The notes beneath the pieces are model-generated. The model searched no databases. It saw nothing but the letters and a program-made list of their open reading frames with translations, and had not been told where the DNA came from. The translations under genes were made by a program, and so were the position numbers. This document shows positions 25,035-33,042 of a stretch of DNA of 64,000 bases, piece after piece. Every line of letters begins with the position of its first letter. Position 1 is the first letter of the stretch. The stretch is from Terrabacter sp. MAHUQ-38 (GTDB lineage: Bacteria > Actinomycetota > Actinomycetes > Actinomycetales > Dermatophilaceae): NCBI RefSeq assembly GCF_014518425.1, contig NZ_JACVCU010000001.1, positions 558,001-622,000 of the forward strand, in the 5' to 3' direction.

Positions 25035-26117
25035 GTGGATGAGACAACGATGTCATCTGATCCGGAGGCGGTCCCGCCGACCGGCGGCGCCGCCCCGCCG
25101 ACCGTGGCGCGAGCGACGATGAAGGACGTCGCGGCGCTCTCGGGGGTGAGCATCAAGACCGTCTCACGCGTGGTCAACGACGAGCCCGGGGTCTCGCAGC
25201 AGGTGCGCGAGCGCGTCAACCGCGCCGCGGCCCGCCTCGACTACAGCCACAACGTCCACGCGAGCAACCTGCGGCGTACCAGCGCGCGCACCGGGATGAT
25301 CGCGGCGCTGTTCCAGGACATCAGCAACAGCTTCTCGGCGAGCCTCCTGCGCTCACTCGAGGACGTGGCGCGTGGGCACTCGACGGCGGTGCTCGCGGCC
25401 AGCCTGGACGAGGAGCCCGACCGCGAGCGGGCCCTCGTGAAGGCCTTCGTCGCCCGGCGGGTCGACGGGCTGGTGCTCATGCCGGCGACGTCGCGTCAGG
25501 AGTACCTCGCGGCCGAGCTGCGCGCCGGGCTGCCGACCGTCTTCGTCGACCGGGTCCCGCACGGCGTCGACGCCGACTCCGTCACGGTCGACAACGTCCT
25601 GGGGTCGCGGCACGCCGTCGAGCACCTGCTCGCACACGGACACCGGCGCATCGTCGTGCTGAGCGACCTCGCGGCGATCCAGACGGCCGGGGACCGCCTG
25701 CGGGGCTATCGCGACGCGATGGGCGCGGCGGGCATCCCGGCCGCCGACCGGCTGGAAGTGAGCGACCTGCGCACTCCCGAGGATGCCGAGCGGGCGGTCC
25801 GCGCGCTCTACCACCGCTCGGGTCCCGCGCCCACCGCCGTGTTCGCCGGCCGAAACGACCTGGCCGTCGGTGCGGTCCGGGCCCTTCGCTCGCTCGGGCT
25901 CGCGCACCGGGTGGCTGCCGTGGGCTTCGATGACTTCCCGCTCGCCGACCTGCTCGACCCCGCCCTCACGGTCGTTCGCCAGAACGTCGCGCAGATCGGC
26001 GCCGAGGTCGGCCGGCTGCTCTTCGCGCGCATCGCCGGCGACACGGCGCCCCCGCGCCGCGTCATCATCGAACCGACCCTCGTCCTGCGCGGGTCGGGCG
26101 AGATCTCACCCTCCTGA
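25035..26117 (+). CDS. LacI-family transcriptional regulator
   Basis: A 360-residue repressor. The helix-turn-helix is ATMKDVAALSGVSIKTVSRVVNDEPGVS, followed by the hinge and an RbsB-like effector domain that ends in a classic LacI C-terminus (AAVGFDDFPLADLLDPALTVVRQNVAQIG). GTG 25035 has a -10-like TACAAA 7 nt upstream; ATG 25050 is the alternative start. It is divergent from the sugar ABC operon, with a perfect operator at the operon start and an imperfect one overlapping its own first codons. Repression of both and relief by the imported sugar is the expected logic. Confidence 0.93.
   Translation: MDETTMSSDPEAVPPTGGAAPPTVARATMKDVAALSGVSIKTVSRVVNDEPGVSQQVRERVNRAAARLDYSHNVHASNLRRTSARTGMIAALFQDISNSFSASLLRSLEDVARGHSTAVLAASLDEEPDRERALVKAFVARRVDGLVLMPATSRQEYLAAELRAGLPTVFVDRVPHGVDADSVTVDNVLGSRHAVEHLLAHGHRRIVVLSDLAAIQTAGDRLRGYRDAMGAAGIPAADRLEVSDLRTPEDAERAVRALYHRSGPAPTAVFAGRNDLAVGAVRALRSLGLAHRVAAVGFDDFPLADLLDPALTVVRQNVAQIGAEVGRLLFARIAGDTAPPRRVIIEPTLVLRGSGEISPS
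25042..25055. promoter_or_regulatory. LacI-family operator O2 (autoregulatory)
   Basis: AGACAACGATGTCA matches O1 at 12 of 14 positions and is extended by outer arms GATGA/TCATC. It lies within the first codons of the LacI gene, so bound repressor would block its own transcription. Confidence 0.7.
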
Positions 26118-26170
26118 GCGAGCTCATGGCGGTGGTATGCCGTCTCCTCCCAAGCCTTTCCGCCTGTGCC

Positions 26171-26220
26171 TTGACACTGGATAGCGGAACTATCCATTAT
26201 TGGACAGTCAAACTATCCAA
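26171..26220 (+). promoter_or_regulatory. Strong promoter with two copies of an unknown operator
   Basis: TTGACA (26171-26176), 18-bp spacer, CATTAT (26195-26200). Operator copy 1, TGGATAG-N5-CTATCCA, spans 26178-26196 in the spacer. Copy 2, TTGGACAG-N5-CTATCCAA, spans 26200-26220 over the start of transcription. Centres are 23 bp apart. This is among the most AT-rich stretches in the window. The cognate repressor is not identified. Confidence 0.8.
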
Positions 26221-26235
26221 TGGCAAGGAGCTTCC

Positions 26236-26652
26236 ATGGACGCCGTCACCCTGTCCGACGCCTCACGCACGCTCGCCGGGATCCTGCTGCTCGCACTCGT
26301 CACGGTCGAGAGCGGCGGCCTCTACCTCGTGAGGGTCGTGACCGGGCGCGCCGGCGTGACGCCCTTCCAGGAGAAGTTCGCCCGCGCCGGCCACGCCCAC
26401 GCGGGCGTGCTGCTCCTGCTCGCTCTCATCTGCCAGCTCCTCGTCGACCACAGCGGCCTGACCGGCGCGTGGGAGTGGCTGGCCCGCTCAGGGGTCGCGG
26501 CGTCGGCGCTGCTCATGCCGGGAGGCTTCTTCTTCTCCTCGATGGGCGCCGGCCGCGACCGCCCGAACCGGCTCATCGCCCTCGTGTTCGCAGGCGGCGC
26601 CCTGCTCGCGATCTCCCTGACGACGCTCGGCATCGGCCTCGTCACCGCCTGA
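26236..26652 (+). CDS. Small four-helix membrane protein
   Basis: A 138-residue integral membrane protein with four hydrophobic helices (about 10-32, 55-72, 83-102, 114-136). A conserved-looking polar patch between helices 1 and 2 (PFQEKFARAGHAHAG) has two histidines. AAGGAG ends 5 nt before ATG 26236. No family is recognised. Tight control by a strong promoter with doubled operators suggests an inducible stress or efflux-related function; that is inference. The gene converges with the glycosyltransferase, overlapping it by 11 bp. Confidence 0.8.
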   Translation: MDAVTLSDASRTLAGILLLALVTVESGGLYLVRVVTGRAGVTPFQEKFARAGHAHAGVLLLLALICQLLVDHSGLTGAWEWLARSGVAASALLMPGGFFFSSMGAGRDRPNRLIALVFAGGALLAISLTTLGIGLVTA

Positions 26653-27868
26653 CGAGGACCCGCTCCACACGGTCGGCACCGGCGGCAGCACCTCCCGCGG
26701 CCGCATACCCCGAGGCGATGCGACGGGCACCGTCGGCGCGCGTCGCGGCCTCCCGGACGGCGTCGCGCAGCGTCTCGGCCGTCAGCCGCCGCGGGGCGAC
26801 CTTGGTGCCCGCACCGGCGTGGACGACCCGCGCCGCGACCTCGAGCTGGTCGCGACCGAAGGGAACCACGCACACGGGTATGCCGCGCGCCAGGGCCTTC
26901 TGGGTCGCGCCCATGCCGCCGTGGGTCACGGCGACCACGGCCCGGTCGAGGACGTGGCCGTGCGGGACGAACTCGACGACGCGGACGTTGACGGGCAGGT
27001 GGTCAGGGACGTCGACGCCGGCCGGCATCGTCGCGACGACCGTCCAGGGCTCGCCCGCGAGGCCCTCGATCGCGGCCCTGACGAGGGCCTCGTCGGCCTG
27101 GTACTCCGACGACGTCGTGACGAGCGCGAGAGGCCCGTCGATCTCCTCGAGCCAGTCCGGCGCCTCACCCGGCGGTTCCCACGGGAGCGCGCCGATCATC
27201 GTCACGTCGTCGCCCCAGTCGTCGTGCGGGTACTCGAACGGCTCGGCGGTGGTGACGAGCAGGGCGTCGGCGCGCCGGAAGAAGGCGTCGGCACTGTCGA
27301 TCGCGGCCAGGCCACGAGGGGCGCGGAGCGCGTTGATCCGCGGCACCAGCGCCTTCTCCGCCGCGCCCATGACGAGCGGCCGCAGGAGGGCGTCGCGCAG
27401 CCTGCCGACGGGGCCGGCCATCGGCAGCAGTCCCGGACCGAACGGCGGCGTGCCGCGCGACCGGAGCGGCGGCGTGTACGGGCTGAAGAAGACCCACGGT
27501 CCTCCCCACGCCTCCGCCGTCAGGGAGGCACCCCACGCGTTGATGTCGACGACGACGACGTCGGGGCGCACCTGTGCGATGGCGCGCTCGAGGTCGGGCC
27601 CGTCGAGGGCGGCCCGCTCGCAGAAGGTGCGCACCGTCAGCTCGAGGGCCTGCTTGGGCCCCTTCGCCTCCCAGTCCGGGTGGACGATCGCGCCGATGGC
27701 CGGGTCGATCGGCTCGGCGGACAGACCGAGGGAGCGCACGACGTCGACGTGCGAGCCGAGGGTGCGCACGTGGACGTCGTGGCCGCGGTCACGCAGCTCG
27801 AGCAGCAGCGGGGTCATGGGGAAGAGGTGACCGAGTGCTGGCGACGTGTAGGCGAGAACGGTGGACAT
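26642..27868 (-). CDS. GT1-family glycosyltransferase (MGT/UGT-like)
   Basis: A 408-residue cytosolic GT-B glycosyltransferase. The N-terminal half has the acceptor-side motif LAYTSPALGHLFPMTPLLLELRDRGH. The C-terminal half has the nucleotide-sugar signature HGGMGATQKALARGIPVCVVPFGRDQLEVAARV. The macrolide glycosyltransferase (MGT) branch attaches glucose to antibiotics or other hydrophobic compounds. A TetR gene lies 36 bp upstream on the same strand, so the pair looks like an inducible detoxification operon. Substrate is unknown. Confidence 0.88.
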   Translation of the reverse strand: MSTVLAYTSPALGHLFPMTPLLLELRDRGHDVHVRTLGSHVDVVRSLGLSAEPIDPAIGAIVHPDWEAKGPKQALELTVRTFCERAALDGPDLERAIAQVRPDVVVVDINAWGASLTAEAWGGPWVFFSPYTPPLRSRGTPPFGPGLLPMAGPVGRLRDALLRPLVMGAAEKALVPRINALRAPRGLAAIDSADAFFRRADALLVTTAEPFEYPHDDWGDDVTMIGALPWEPPGEAPDWLEEIDGPLALVTTSSEYQADEALVRAAIEGLAGEPWTVVATMPAGVDVPDHLPVNVRVVEFVPHGHVLDRAVVAVTHGGMGATQKALARGIPVCVVPFGRDQLEVAARVVHAGAGTKVAPRRLTAETLRDAVREAATRADGARRIASGYAAAGGAAAGADRVERVLVRR

Positions 27869-27904
27869 GGGCCCCTCCCGGGCACGGGCGTGACGCGCGC
27901 GGCG

Positions 27905-28507
27905 TCAGCGCTCGGTGGTGAACGGCTCGAGCAGCTCGAGCAGGGCGGTGGTGACCTGGCGCCTGCTGAGGCCGGCGTCGCGGCGCAGCAGCTTCCAGGT
28001 GTAGACGTCGCACACGGCGACGAACTGGGCGAGGCGGCGGTCGTGCTCGACCCCCGTCAGCCCCGACAGGTGGGGCGCGAAGACGTGCGCGCACCACTCA
28101 CGGTGCAGGGCCCGCGCCCGCGCGGTGATCGCCCCGATCGTGGGCGACGCCTCCTCCTCGGCGAGCAGGCGCAGCGCCACGTCGCCGGTCGTCTCATAGT
28201 GCTCGACGACGTTGTCGACGATGCCCGACAGATCCCCGATCGGCGCCTTCATGCGCTGGGCGCGCACGGCATCCGTGCCCCGCGTCGCAGCAGCCGCGAC
28301 GAGTCCCTCCTTGTCGCCGAAGCGGCGGATCACCGTCTGGACCGTTACTCCGGCACGTGCAGCGACGGACGCGAGCGTGAGCTGGACGTACGGCACCTCG
28401 AGGAAGAGCGCGGCCGTCGCGTCGAGGATGCGCTCGCCCGTCTGCGCCGTGGACCGCGCGCGCTCGCGCATGACGTAGGCACGGCCCTCACCCCCCTCGC
28501 TTTTCAT
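27905..28507 (-). CDS. TetR-family transcriptional regulator
   Basis: A 200-residue TetR protein. The N-terminal helix-turn-helix is ILDATAALFLEVPYVQLTLASVAARAGVTVQTVIRRFGDKEGLV. The C-terminal ligand domain is all-helical (LHREWCAHVFAPHL, ALLELLEPF). It is upstream of the GT1 gene in the same direction. Its start codon lies inside a 27-bp palindrome, indicating autorepression that would also control the glycosyltransferase. ATG 28507 gives the usual N-terminal length. Confidence 0.92.
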   Translation of the reverse strand: MKSEGGEGRAYVMRERARSTAQTGERILDATAALFLEVPYVQLTLASVAARAGVTVQTVIRRFGDKEGLVAAAATRGTDAVRAQRMKAPIGDLSGIVDNVVEHYETTGDVALRLLAEEEASPTIGAITARARALHREWCAHVFAPHLSGLTGVEHDRRLAQFVAVCDVYTWKLLRRDAGLSRRQVTTALLELLEPFTTER

Positions 28508-28531
28508 ATTAGCGAGGTTAACTCCAATATG
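28505..28531. promoter_or_regulatory. Palindromic operator overlapping the TetR start codon
   Basis: CATATT at 28505-28510 mirrors AATATG at 28526-28531, with two further symmetric positions inside (8 of 13 pairs) around the AT-rich centre GGTTAAC. Length and symmetry suit a TetR dimer. It sits between the GH4 stop and the TetR gene. Confidence 0.7.
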
Positions 28532-28541
28532 TGGCTGCTGT

Positions 28542-29912
28542 CTAGCGCAACGTCGAGTAGAACTCGGGGAGCCGTCGGCCGTATGCCGTGAGCAGCTCGC
28601 GCGCGACCGTGACCGAGTCGACGAGCGGGTGGAGCGCAAACGCCTGCACCGCAAGGGATCCGGAGTGCTCGACGGCCGCGCGGATGATGAGCTCGTCGAC
28701 CGCCTTGACCTGCTGCACGAGCCCCAGGGCGTGGCCCGGCAGCGGACCCACCTCGACCGGTACCGGGCCCGACGCGTCGACCCGGCACGGCACCTCGACG
28801 ACGGCATCGTCCGGGAGGCAGGCCACGGTGCCGCGGTTGCGGACGTTGAGGATCAGGCGTGCGGGCTCGTCGCGGGCGATGGCGGCCATCAGGGCGAGGG
28901 CGACCCCCTCGTAACCGCCGCCCTCCACGTCCGCCTCGGACCGCTCGTGCGACTCGCCGTCGTCGGCCTCACGCGTCTCCTGCATGTAGGTCGCGTTGCG
29001 CTCGCGGCGCACGGCGTCCCATCGGTCCCACGCCTCACCGGGGTGTGCGGCGACGGCGGGGTAGAAGTCGGCCTGCTGGGCGACGAGGTACTCGCCGCGG
29101 GTCTGTGGCGCACCGGCGATCTGGGCGATCGCGTCACGCGTGAAGTAGTAGTAGTAGAGGTACTCGTTGGGCAGTGCACCGAGCGACCGGAGCCAGTCCG
29201 TGCCGAAGAGGTTGCCCTCCTCGATGCCAGCGAGCGCGGCCTCGTCGGTGAGCAGGTCGGGCAGCAGGTCGCGGCCGTCCAGCCGCAGGCCCGTGAGCCA
29301 GCCGAGGTGGTTGAGGCCCGCGTAGTCGATGTCGAGGTCGCCCAGGTCGTGACCGAGCGCGCCGGCCGCGCGCTTGGCGAGACCCAGCGGGGAGTCGCAG
29401 ATGCCGACGACCCGGTCGCCGAGCACCGACTGCATCGACTGCGTCACCAGACCGGCCGGGTTGGTGAAGTTGATGACCCACGCCTCCGGCGCGAGGCGCT
29501 GGACCCGACGGGCGACGTCGAGTGCGACCGGAACCGTGCGCAAGCCGTAACCGACGCCACCGGGGCCGGTCGTCTCCTGTCCGAGCAGCCCCAGGTCGAG
29601 GGCCAGGCGCTCGTCGACCGTGCGTCCCTCTAGACCACCGACCCGCATCGCCGAGAAGACGAAGTCGGCGCCGGTGAGTGCCGTGTCGACGTCGGTCGTC
29701 GCCGAGACCGTCGGCGGCACGACGCCGACCTCGGTCCCGGACGCGTGCCTGCCCGCCTGCTCGGCGAGCACCCGGCGCATCACGTCGAGCCGGGACGGGT
29801 CGGTGTCGTGCAGGACCACCTCCGTGACGCGGCGCTCGGCCGTGTCGTGCAGCAGCGCACCGTGGACGAGCGGCACGCGGAACCCACCGCCGCCGAGGAT
29901 GACGAGCTTCAT
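28542..29912 (-). CDS. GH4-family 6-phospho-beta-glucosidase-like enzyme
   Basis: A 456-residue NAD- and Mn-dependent glycosidase of family GH4. The N-terminal Rossmann motif is KLVILGGGGFRVPL. The metal/substrate region is INFTNPAGLVTQSM and VGICDSPLGLAKR (the Cys metal ligand), followed by GLNHLGWLTGLRL. These enzymes cleave 6-phospho-glycosides by transient C3 oxidation. No PTS permease is seen, so the phosphorylated substrate would have to come from a cytosolic kinase acting on an imported sugar. ATG 29912 is the family start; an upstream in-frame start adds nine residues. Confidence 0.87.
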   Translation of the reverse strand: MKLVILGGGGFRVPLVHGALLHDTAERRVTEVVLHDTDPSRLDVMRRVLAEQAGRHASGTEVGVVPPTVSATTDVDTALTGADFVFSAMRVGGLEGRTVDERLALDLGLLGQETTGPGGVGYGLRTVPVALDVARRVQRLAPEAWVINFTNPAGLVTQSMQSVLGDRVVGICDSPLGLAKRAAGALGHDLGDLDIDYAGLNHLGWLTGLRLDGRDLLPDLLTDEAALAGIEEGNLFGTDWLRSLGALPNEYLYYYYFTRDAIAQIAGAPQTRGEYLVAQQADFYPAVAAHPGEAWDRWDAVRRERNATYMQETREADDGESHERSEADVEGGGYEGVALALMAAIARDEPARLILNVRNRGTVACLPDDAVVEVPCRVDASGPVPVEVGPLPGHALGLVQQVKAVDELIIRAAVEHSGSLAVQAFALHPLVDSVTVARELLTAYGRRLPEFYSTLR

Positions 29913-30051
29913 GGCAGCACCACCCTCGGACCGTACCAAGGCGGGACGAAGCGCTCACCCGACGCGCGGCCGGGACCCGCCGGACGGCATAGGTCGTCGT
30001 GCTGCTCGCCGCCAGCACCCGAAAACCCGCGAGTCACGGGCGGGGGTGCGC

Positions 30052-30063
30052 GATCATGGGGAC
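30052..30063 (+). promoter_or_regulatory. -10-like box for a leaderless start
   Basis: GATCAT at 30052-30057 followed by 6 nt and GTG 30064. Confidence 0.4.
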
Positions 30064-31179
30064 GTGCCGCACCACACGTTCGACCCTCTGGCGTCGCGTC
30101 GCACCGACGACGACCCGCAGCTCGACGTGTTCGTGTGGGGCACCGTCTTCCTCGACATGATCTTCGCCGGGCTGCCGAGCGCCCCCAAGCCGGGCACGGA
30201 GGTCTGGGCCGAGGGCCTGGCCTCGTGCCCCGGAGGGATCGCCAACCTCGCCGTCGCGACCCGCCGGCTCGGCCTGCGCACGGGCCTGGCCGCGGCCTTC
30301 AGCGACGACGACTACGGCGACTTCTGCTGGCGCACGCTGGAGCAGCAGGAGGGCATCGACCTCGCCCGTAGCCGCCGGTTCGCCGACTGGCACAGCCCCG
30401 TCACGGTGTCGATGTCCGTCGACCGCGACCGCAGCATGGTCTCGCACGGCCACCCGTCGCCCGTGTCGGCGAGCGAGCTCATCGGCACGCCGCCGAGGTC
30501 GCGAGCGGTCATGGTCGACCTCGGCGAGGACGAGGCGTTCGGCGGCACGGGCCCGACCTGGGTCGACCAGGCCCGCGAGCGCGGCGCGCTCGTCTTCGCC
30601 GACGTCGGCTGGGACCCGAACGAGCAGTGGTCGCCGCACGTCCTCGAGCGGCTCGAGCGGTGTGACGTCTTCATGCCGAACGCCGTCGAGGCGATGGCCT
30701 ACACCGGCACGAGGTCCCCGGTCGAGGCCGTCTACGCGCTCGCCGACCGCGTGCCCGTCGCCATCGTCACCGACGGCGCCGACGGCGCGCTCGGCATCGA
30801 TGCCCGCACGGGCGAGGAGGCTCGCGTGCCGTCGCTGCGCGTGCACGAGGTCGACCCGACCGGGGCGGGCGACGTCTTCGGTGCGGCCCTGCTCGTCGGG
30901 ACGCTGGCCGAGTGGCCGCTCGAGCAGCGGATGACGTTCGCCAGCCTCTGCGCCGGGCTCGCGATGCAGCAGTACGGCGGCTCCCTCGCGGCCCCCGGGT
31001 GGGGCGACCTGGCCGACTGGTGGACCGCGCTCGTCGCGGACACGAGCGGCGACGCGTACCACCGCTCGCTCCGGCGGCGGTTCGGCTTCCTCGACGACAT
31101 CGTGCCCCGGGTGCCGGTCCTGGCGTGCCGCCGCGCCACGGCGACGATCGCGCGCCGCGCCGACGTCGAGCCCTTCTGA
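30064..31179 (+). CDS. PfkB-family carbohydrate kinase
   Basis: A 371-residue ribokinase-like kinase. It has the N-terminal glycine motif (ASCPGGIANLAVATRRLG) and the C-terminal catalytic signature DPTGAGDVFGAALLVGTL with the base Asp. The substrate could be a sugar, nucleoside or sugar phosphate. The last 45 residues after the kinase core (a basic stretch, YHRSLRRRFGFLDDIVPRVPVLACRRATATIARRA) are an unusual extension. It is divergent from the GH4 gene, and its 3' end faces the sugar ABC operon. It may phosphorylate a sugar entering through that importer; this is inference. Confidence 0.88.
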   Translation: MPHHTFDPLASRRTDDDPQLDVFVWGTVFLDMIFAGLPSAPKPGTEVWAEGLASCPGGIANLAVATRRLGLRTGLAAAFSDDDYGDFCWRTLEQQEGIDLARSRRFADWHSPVTVSMSVDRDRSMVSHGHPSPVSASELIGTPPRSRAVMVDLGEDEAFGGTGPTWVDQARERGALVFADVGWDPNEQWSPHVLERLERCDVFMPNAVEAMAYTGTRSPVEAVYALADRVPVAIVTDGADGALGIDARTGEEARVPSLRVHEVDPTGAGDVFGAALLVGTLAEWPLEQRMTFASLCAGLAMQQYGGSLAAPGWGDLADWWTALVADTSGDAYHRSLRRRFGFLDDIVPRVPVLACRRATATIARRADVEPF

Positions 31180-31204
31180 GGGGCTCCCGGGCCACGGCGT
31201 GGTC

Positions 31205-32056
31205 TCAGTCGCCGGCGATGCCGGTGCGCTCGACGCCCTCGACGATCCAGCGCTGGAGGAAGAGGAACATCAGCAGCAGCGGCAGGATCGCGACGAGCGC
31301 CGCCATGAAGAGCTGGCTCACCTGCACCGACTGAGCGGTGAGGAACGTCGACAGGGCTATCTGGACCGTCCACGACTCCTGGTCGCGGCCGATGACGAGC
31401 GGCCAGAGGAACGCGTTCCACGAGCCGATGAAGGTGATCGTGCCGATGGCCGCGACGAAGCCGAGCGAGTTCGGCACGACGATCTTCCAGAACGTGCCCC
31501 AGTAGCCGAGGCCGTCGATGAACGCCGCCTCCTCGATCTCCCTGGGGAAGCCGAGGAAGAACTGCCGGAACAGGAACGTCGCGAGCGCCTGGAAGAGGCC
31601 CGGGATGATGAGGCCGCGCAGCGTCGAGATCCAGCCGAGCGTCGAGACGAGGACGAAGCTCGGCACGAACGTGACGGCCGCCGGGATGAGCAGGGTCGCG
31701 GTGATCGAGTAGAAGACGGTGTTGGACCAGCGGTACGGGATGCGGGCGAGGCCGTAGCCGGCGAGACCCGAGACGACGAGGACACCGACCGTCTGGGTGA
31801 CGGCGATGAGGCCGGAGTTGAGCAGCGAGCGCGCCATCGGGATCGCCGGGTTGTCGAAGAGGCCGGTCAGGTTCGAGGTCTCCCAGACGGGAGGCAGCCA
31901 GTTGAAGTCGGGCGAACCGAGGTCCTGCTCACGCATGAGCGCACTGCGGACGAGGAGGTAGAAGGGGATGAGGAAGAGCAGCGCACCGAGCACGAGCGCG
32001 CTGTAGCGGGCCCACCCCGCCGCGCGGGACTGCCTGCGGCTGCGCACGATCGCCAT
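31205..32056 (-). CDS. Carbohydrate ABC permease, MalG type
   Basis: A 283-residue CUT1-family permease with six helices. The cytoplasmic EAA loop, EIEEAAFIDGLGYWGTFWKIVVPNSLG, binds the ATPase. Its ATG 32056 overlaps the stop of the partner permease. The operon has a binding protein and two permeases but no ATPase gene, so a shared MsiK-type ATPase encoded elsewhere is expected to power it. Confidence 0.92.
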   Translation of the reverse strand: MAIVRSRRQSRAAGWARYSALVLGALLFLIPFYLLVRSALMREQDLGSPDFNWLPPVWETSNLTGLFDNPAIPMARSLLNSGLIAVTQTVGVLVVSGLAGYGLARIPYRWSNTVFYSITATLLIPAAVTFVPSFVLVSTLGWISTLRGLIIPGLFQALATFLFRQFFLGFPREIEEAAFIDGLGYWGTFWKIVVPNSLGFVAAIGTITFIGSWNAFLWPLVIGRDQESWTVQIALSTFLTAQSVQVSQLFMAALVAILPLLLMFLFLQRWIVEGVERTGIAGD

Positions 32057-33042
32057 CAGTCGCCCCTGTCGCCGAGCCGGAGGATGCGCCCCTGCACCAC
32101 CGCGACGACCGCGATGATGAGCGTGAGGATGACGGCGCCCGCCGAGCCGTGGCCGAAGTCCTGACCGGAGCCGAGCGCCGTGTAGTAGAGGTAGACGAGC
32201 GGCGGTCGCGCGTAGGGCGGGTACGTGCCGAACGTCGACAGGATGTTGTAGAACTCGTCGAACGCCTGGAACGCGTTGATGAGCAGCAGGAGCAGCACCG
32301 CCGTCGACGTCGCCCGCAGCTGCGGCAGGGTGATGTGGCGGAAGACCTTCCAGCCCTCGGCGCCATCGATGGCCGCCGCCTCGTAGAGCGTCGGGCTGAT
32401 GCGCTGGATGCCGGCGAGGAAGAGGATCATGTAGAAGCCGACCTGCAGCCAGAGGCGAGCCGTGACGATGACCAGCCAGTACCAGGGCGGGTCGGCGAGG
32501 CTCAGCCACGGGATGCTCTCGATGCCGAACCAGCCGAGCACCGCGTTGGCCAGACCTGACCGGATGCCGCTGAAGATAGACATCTTCCAGATGAGCGCGG
32601 CGACGACGTAGGAGCACGCGGTCGGCAGGAAGAACACCGACCGGAAGAACGACTGCATGACGCGGGTGCGCGCCACGAGCAGCGCCGCCGAGAGGGAGAG
32701 CACGAACGTGGTCGGCACGATGAAGACCGCGAAGGCGAGGAAGGTCAGCAGGCTGCTGCGGAACGCCGGGTCGCGCAGCATGTCGAGGTAGTTGCCGACG
32801 CCGACGAACGTCGTCGGCGTCACCGTGTTGTACGAGTCGAAGAACGACAGGTAGACCGACCAGAGGATCGGCAGGTAGACGAAGACGACGAGCCCGAGCA
32901 CGAAGGGCCCGACGAAGACCCAGAACCACAGGTTGCGGTCCTGACGTCCGCGCAGCCGTCGGCCGAGCGACGGCGTCCGTGCCGTCGCCCGGTCGGGTGC
33001 CGCCCGGTGGCCGTATGCCGTCGGGTCGGCCCGCGTCGTCAG
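32056..33042 (-). CDS. Carbohydrate ABC permease, MalF type
   Basis: About 328 residues, with a polar N-terminus and six helices (first WFWVFVGPFVLGLVVFVYLPILWSVY). The EAA loop is YEAAAIDGAEGWKVFRHITLPQLR. The start is uncertain. No ATG or GTG lies between the upstream stop and the first helix in this frame. The best candidate is CTG 33042, which overlaps the binding-protein stop as CTGA. If the true start is a later TTG/CTG or the GTG within helix 1, the protein is shorter. Confidence 0.85.
   Translation of the reverse strand: MTTRADPTAYGHRAAPDRATARTPSLGRRLRGRQDRNLWFWVFVGPFVLGLVVFVYLPILWSVYLSFFDSYNTVTPTTFVGVGNYLDMLRDPAFRSSLLTFLAFAVFIVPTTFVLSLSAALLVARTRVMQSFFRSVFFLPTACSYVVAALIWKMSIFSGIRSGLANAVLGWFGIESIPWLSLADPPWYWLVIVTARLWLQVGFYMILFLAGIQRISPTLYEAAAIDGAEGWKVFRHITLPQLRATSTAVLLLLLINAFQAFDEFYNILSTFGTYPPYARPPLVYLYYTALGSGQDFGHGSAGAVILTLIIAVVAVVQGRILRLGDRGD

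Noticed and set aside
26161-26235. A transferred AT-rich island
   Set aside because: The AT-rich stretch is only about 60 bp and is fully explained by a promoter with two operators; flanking genes have normal composition.
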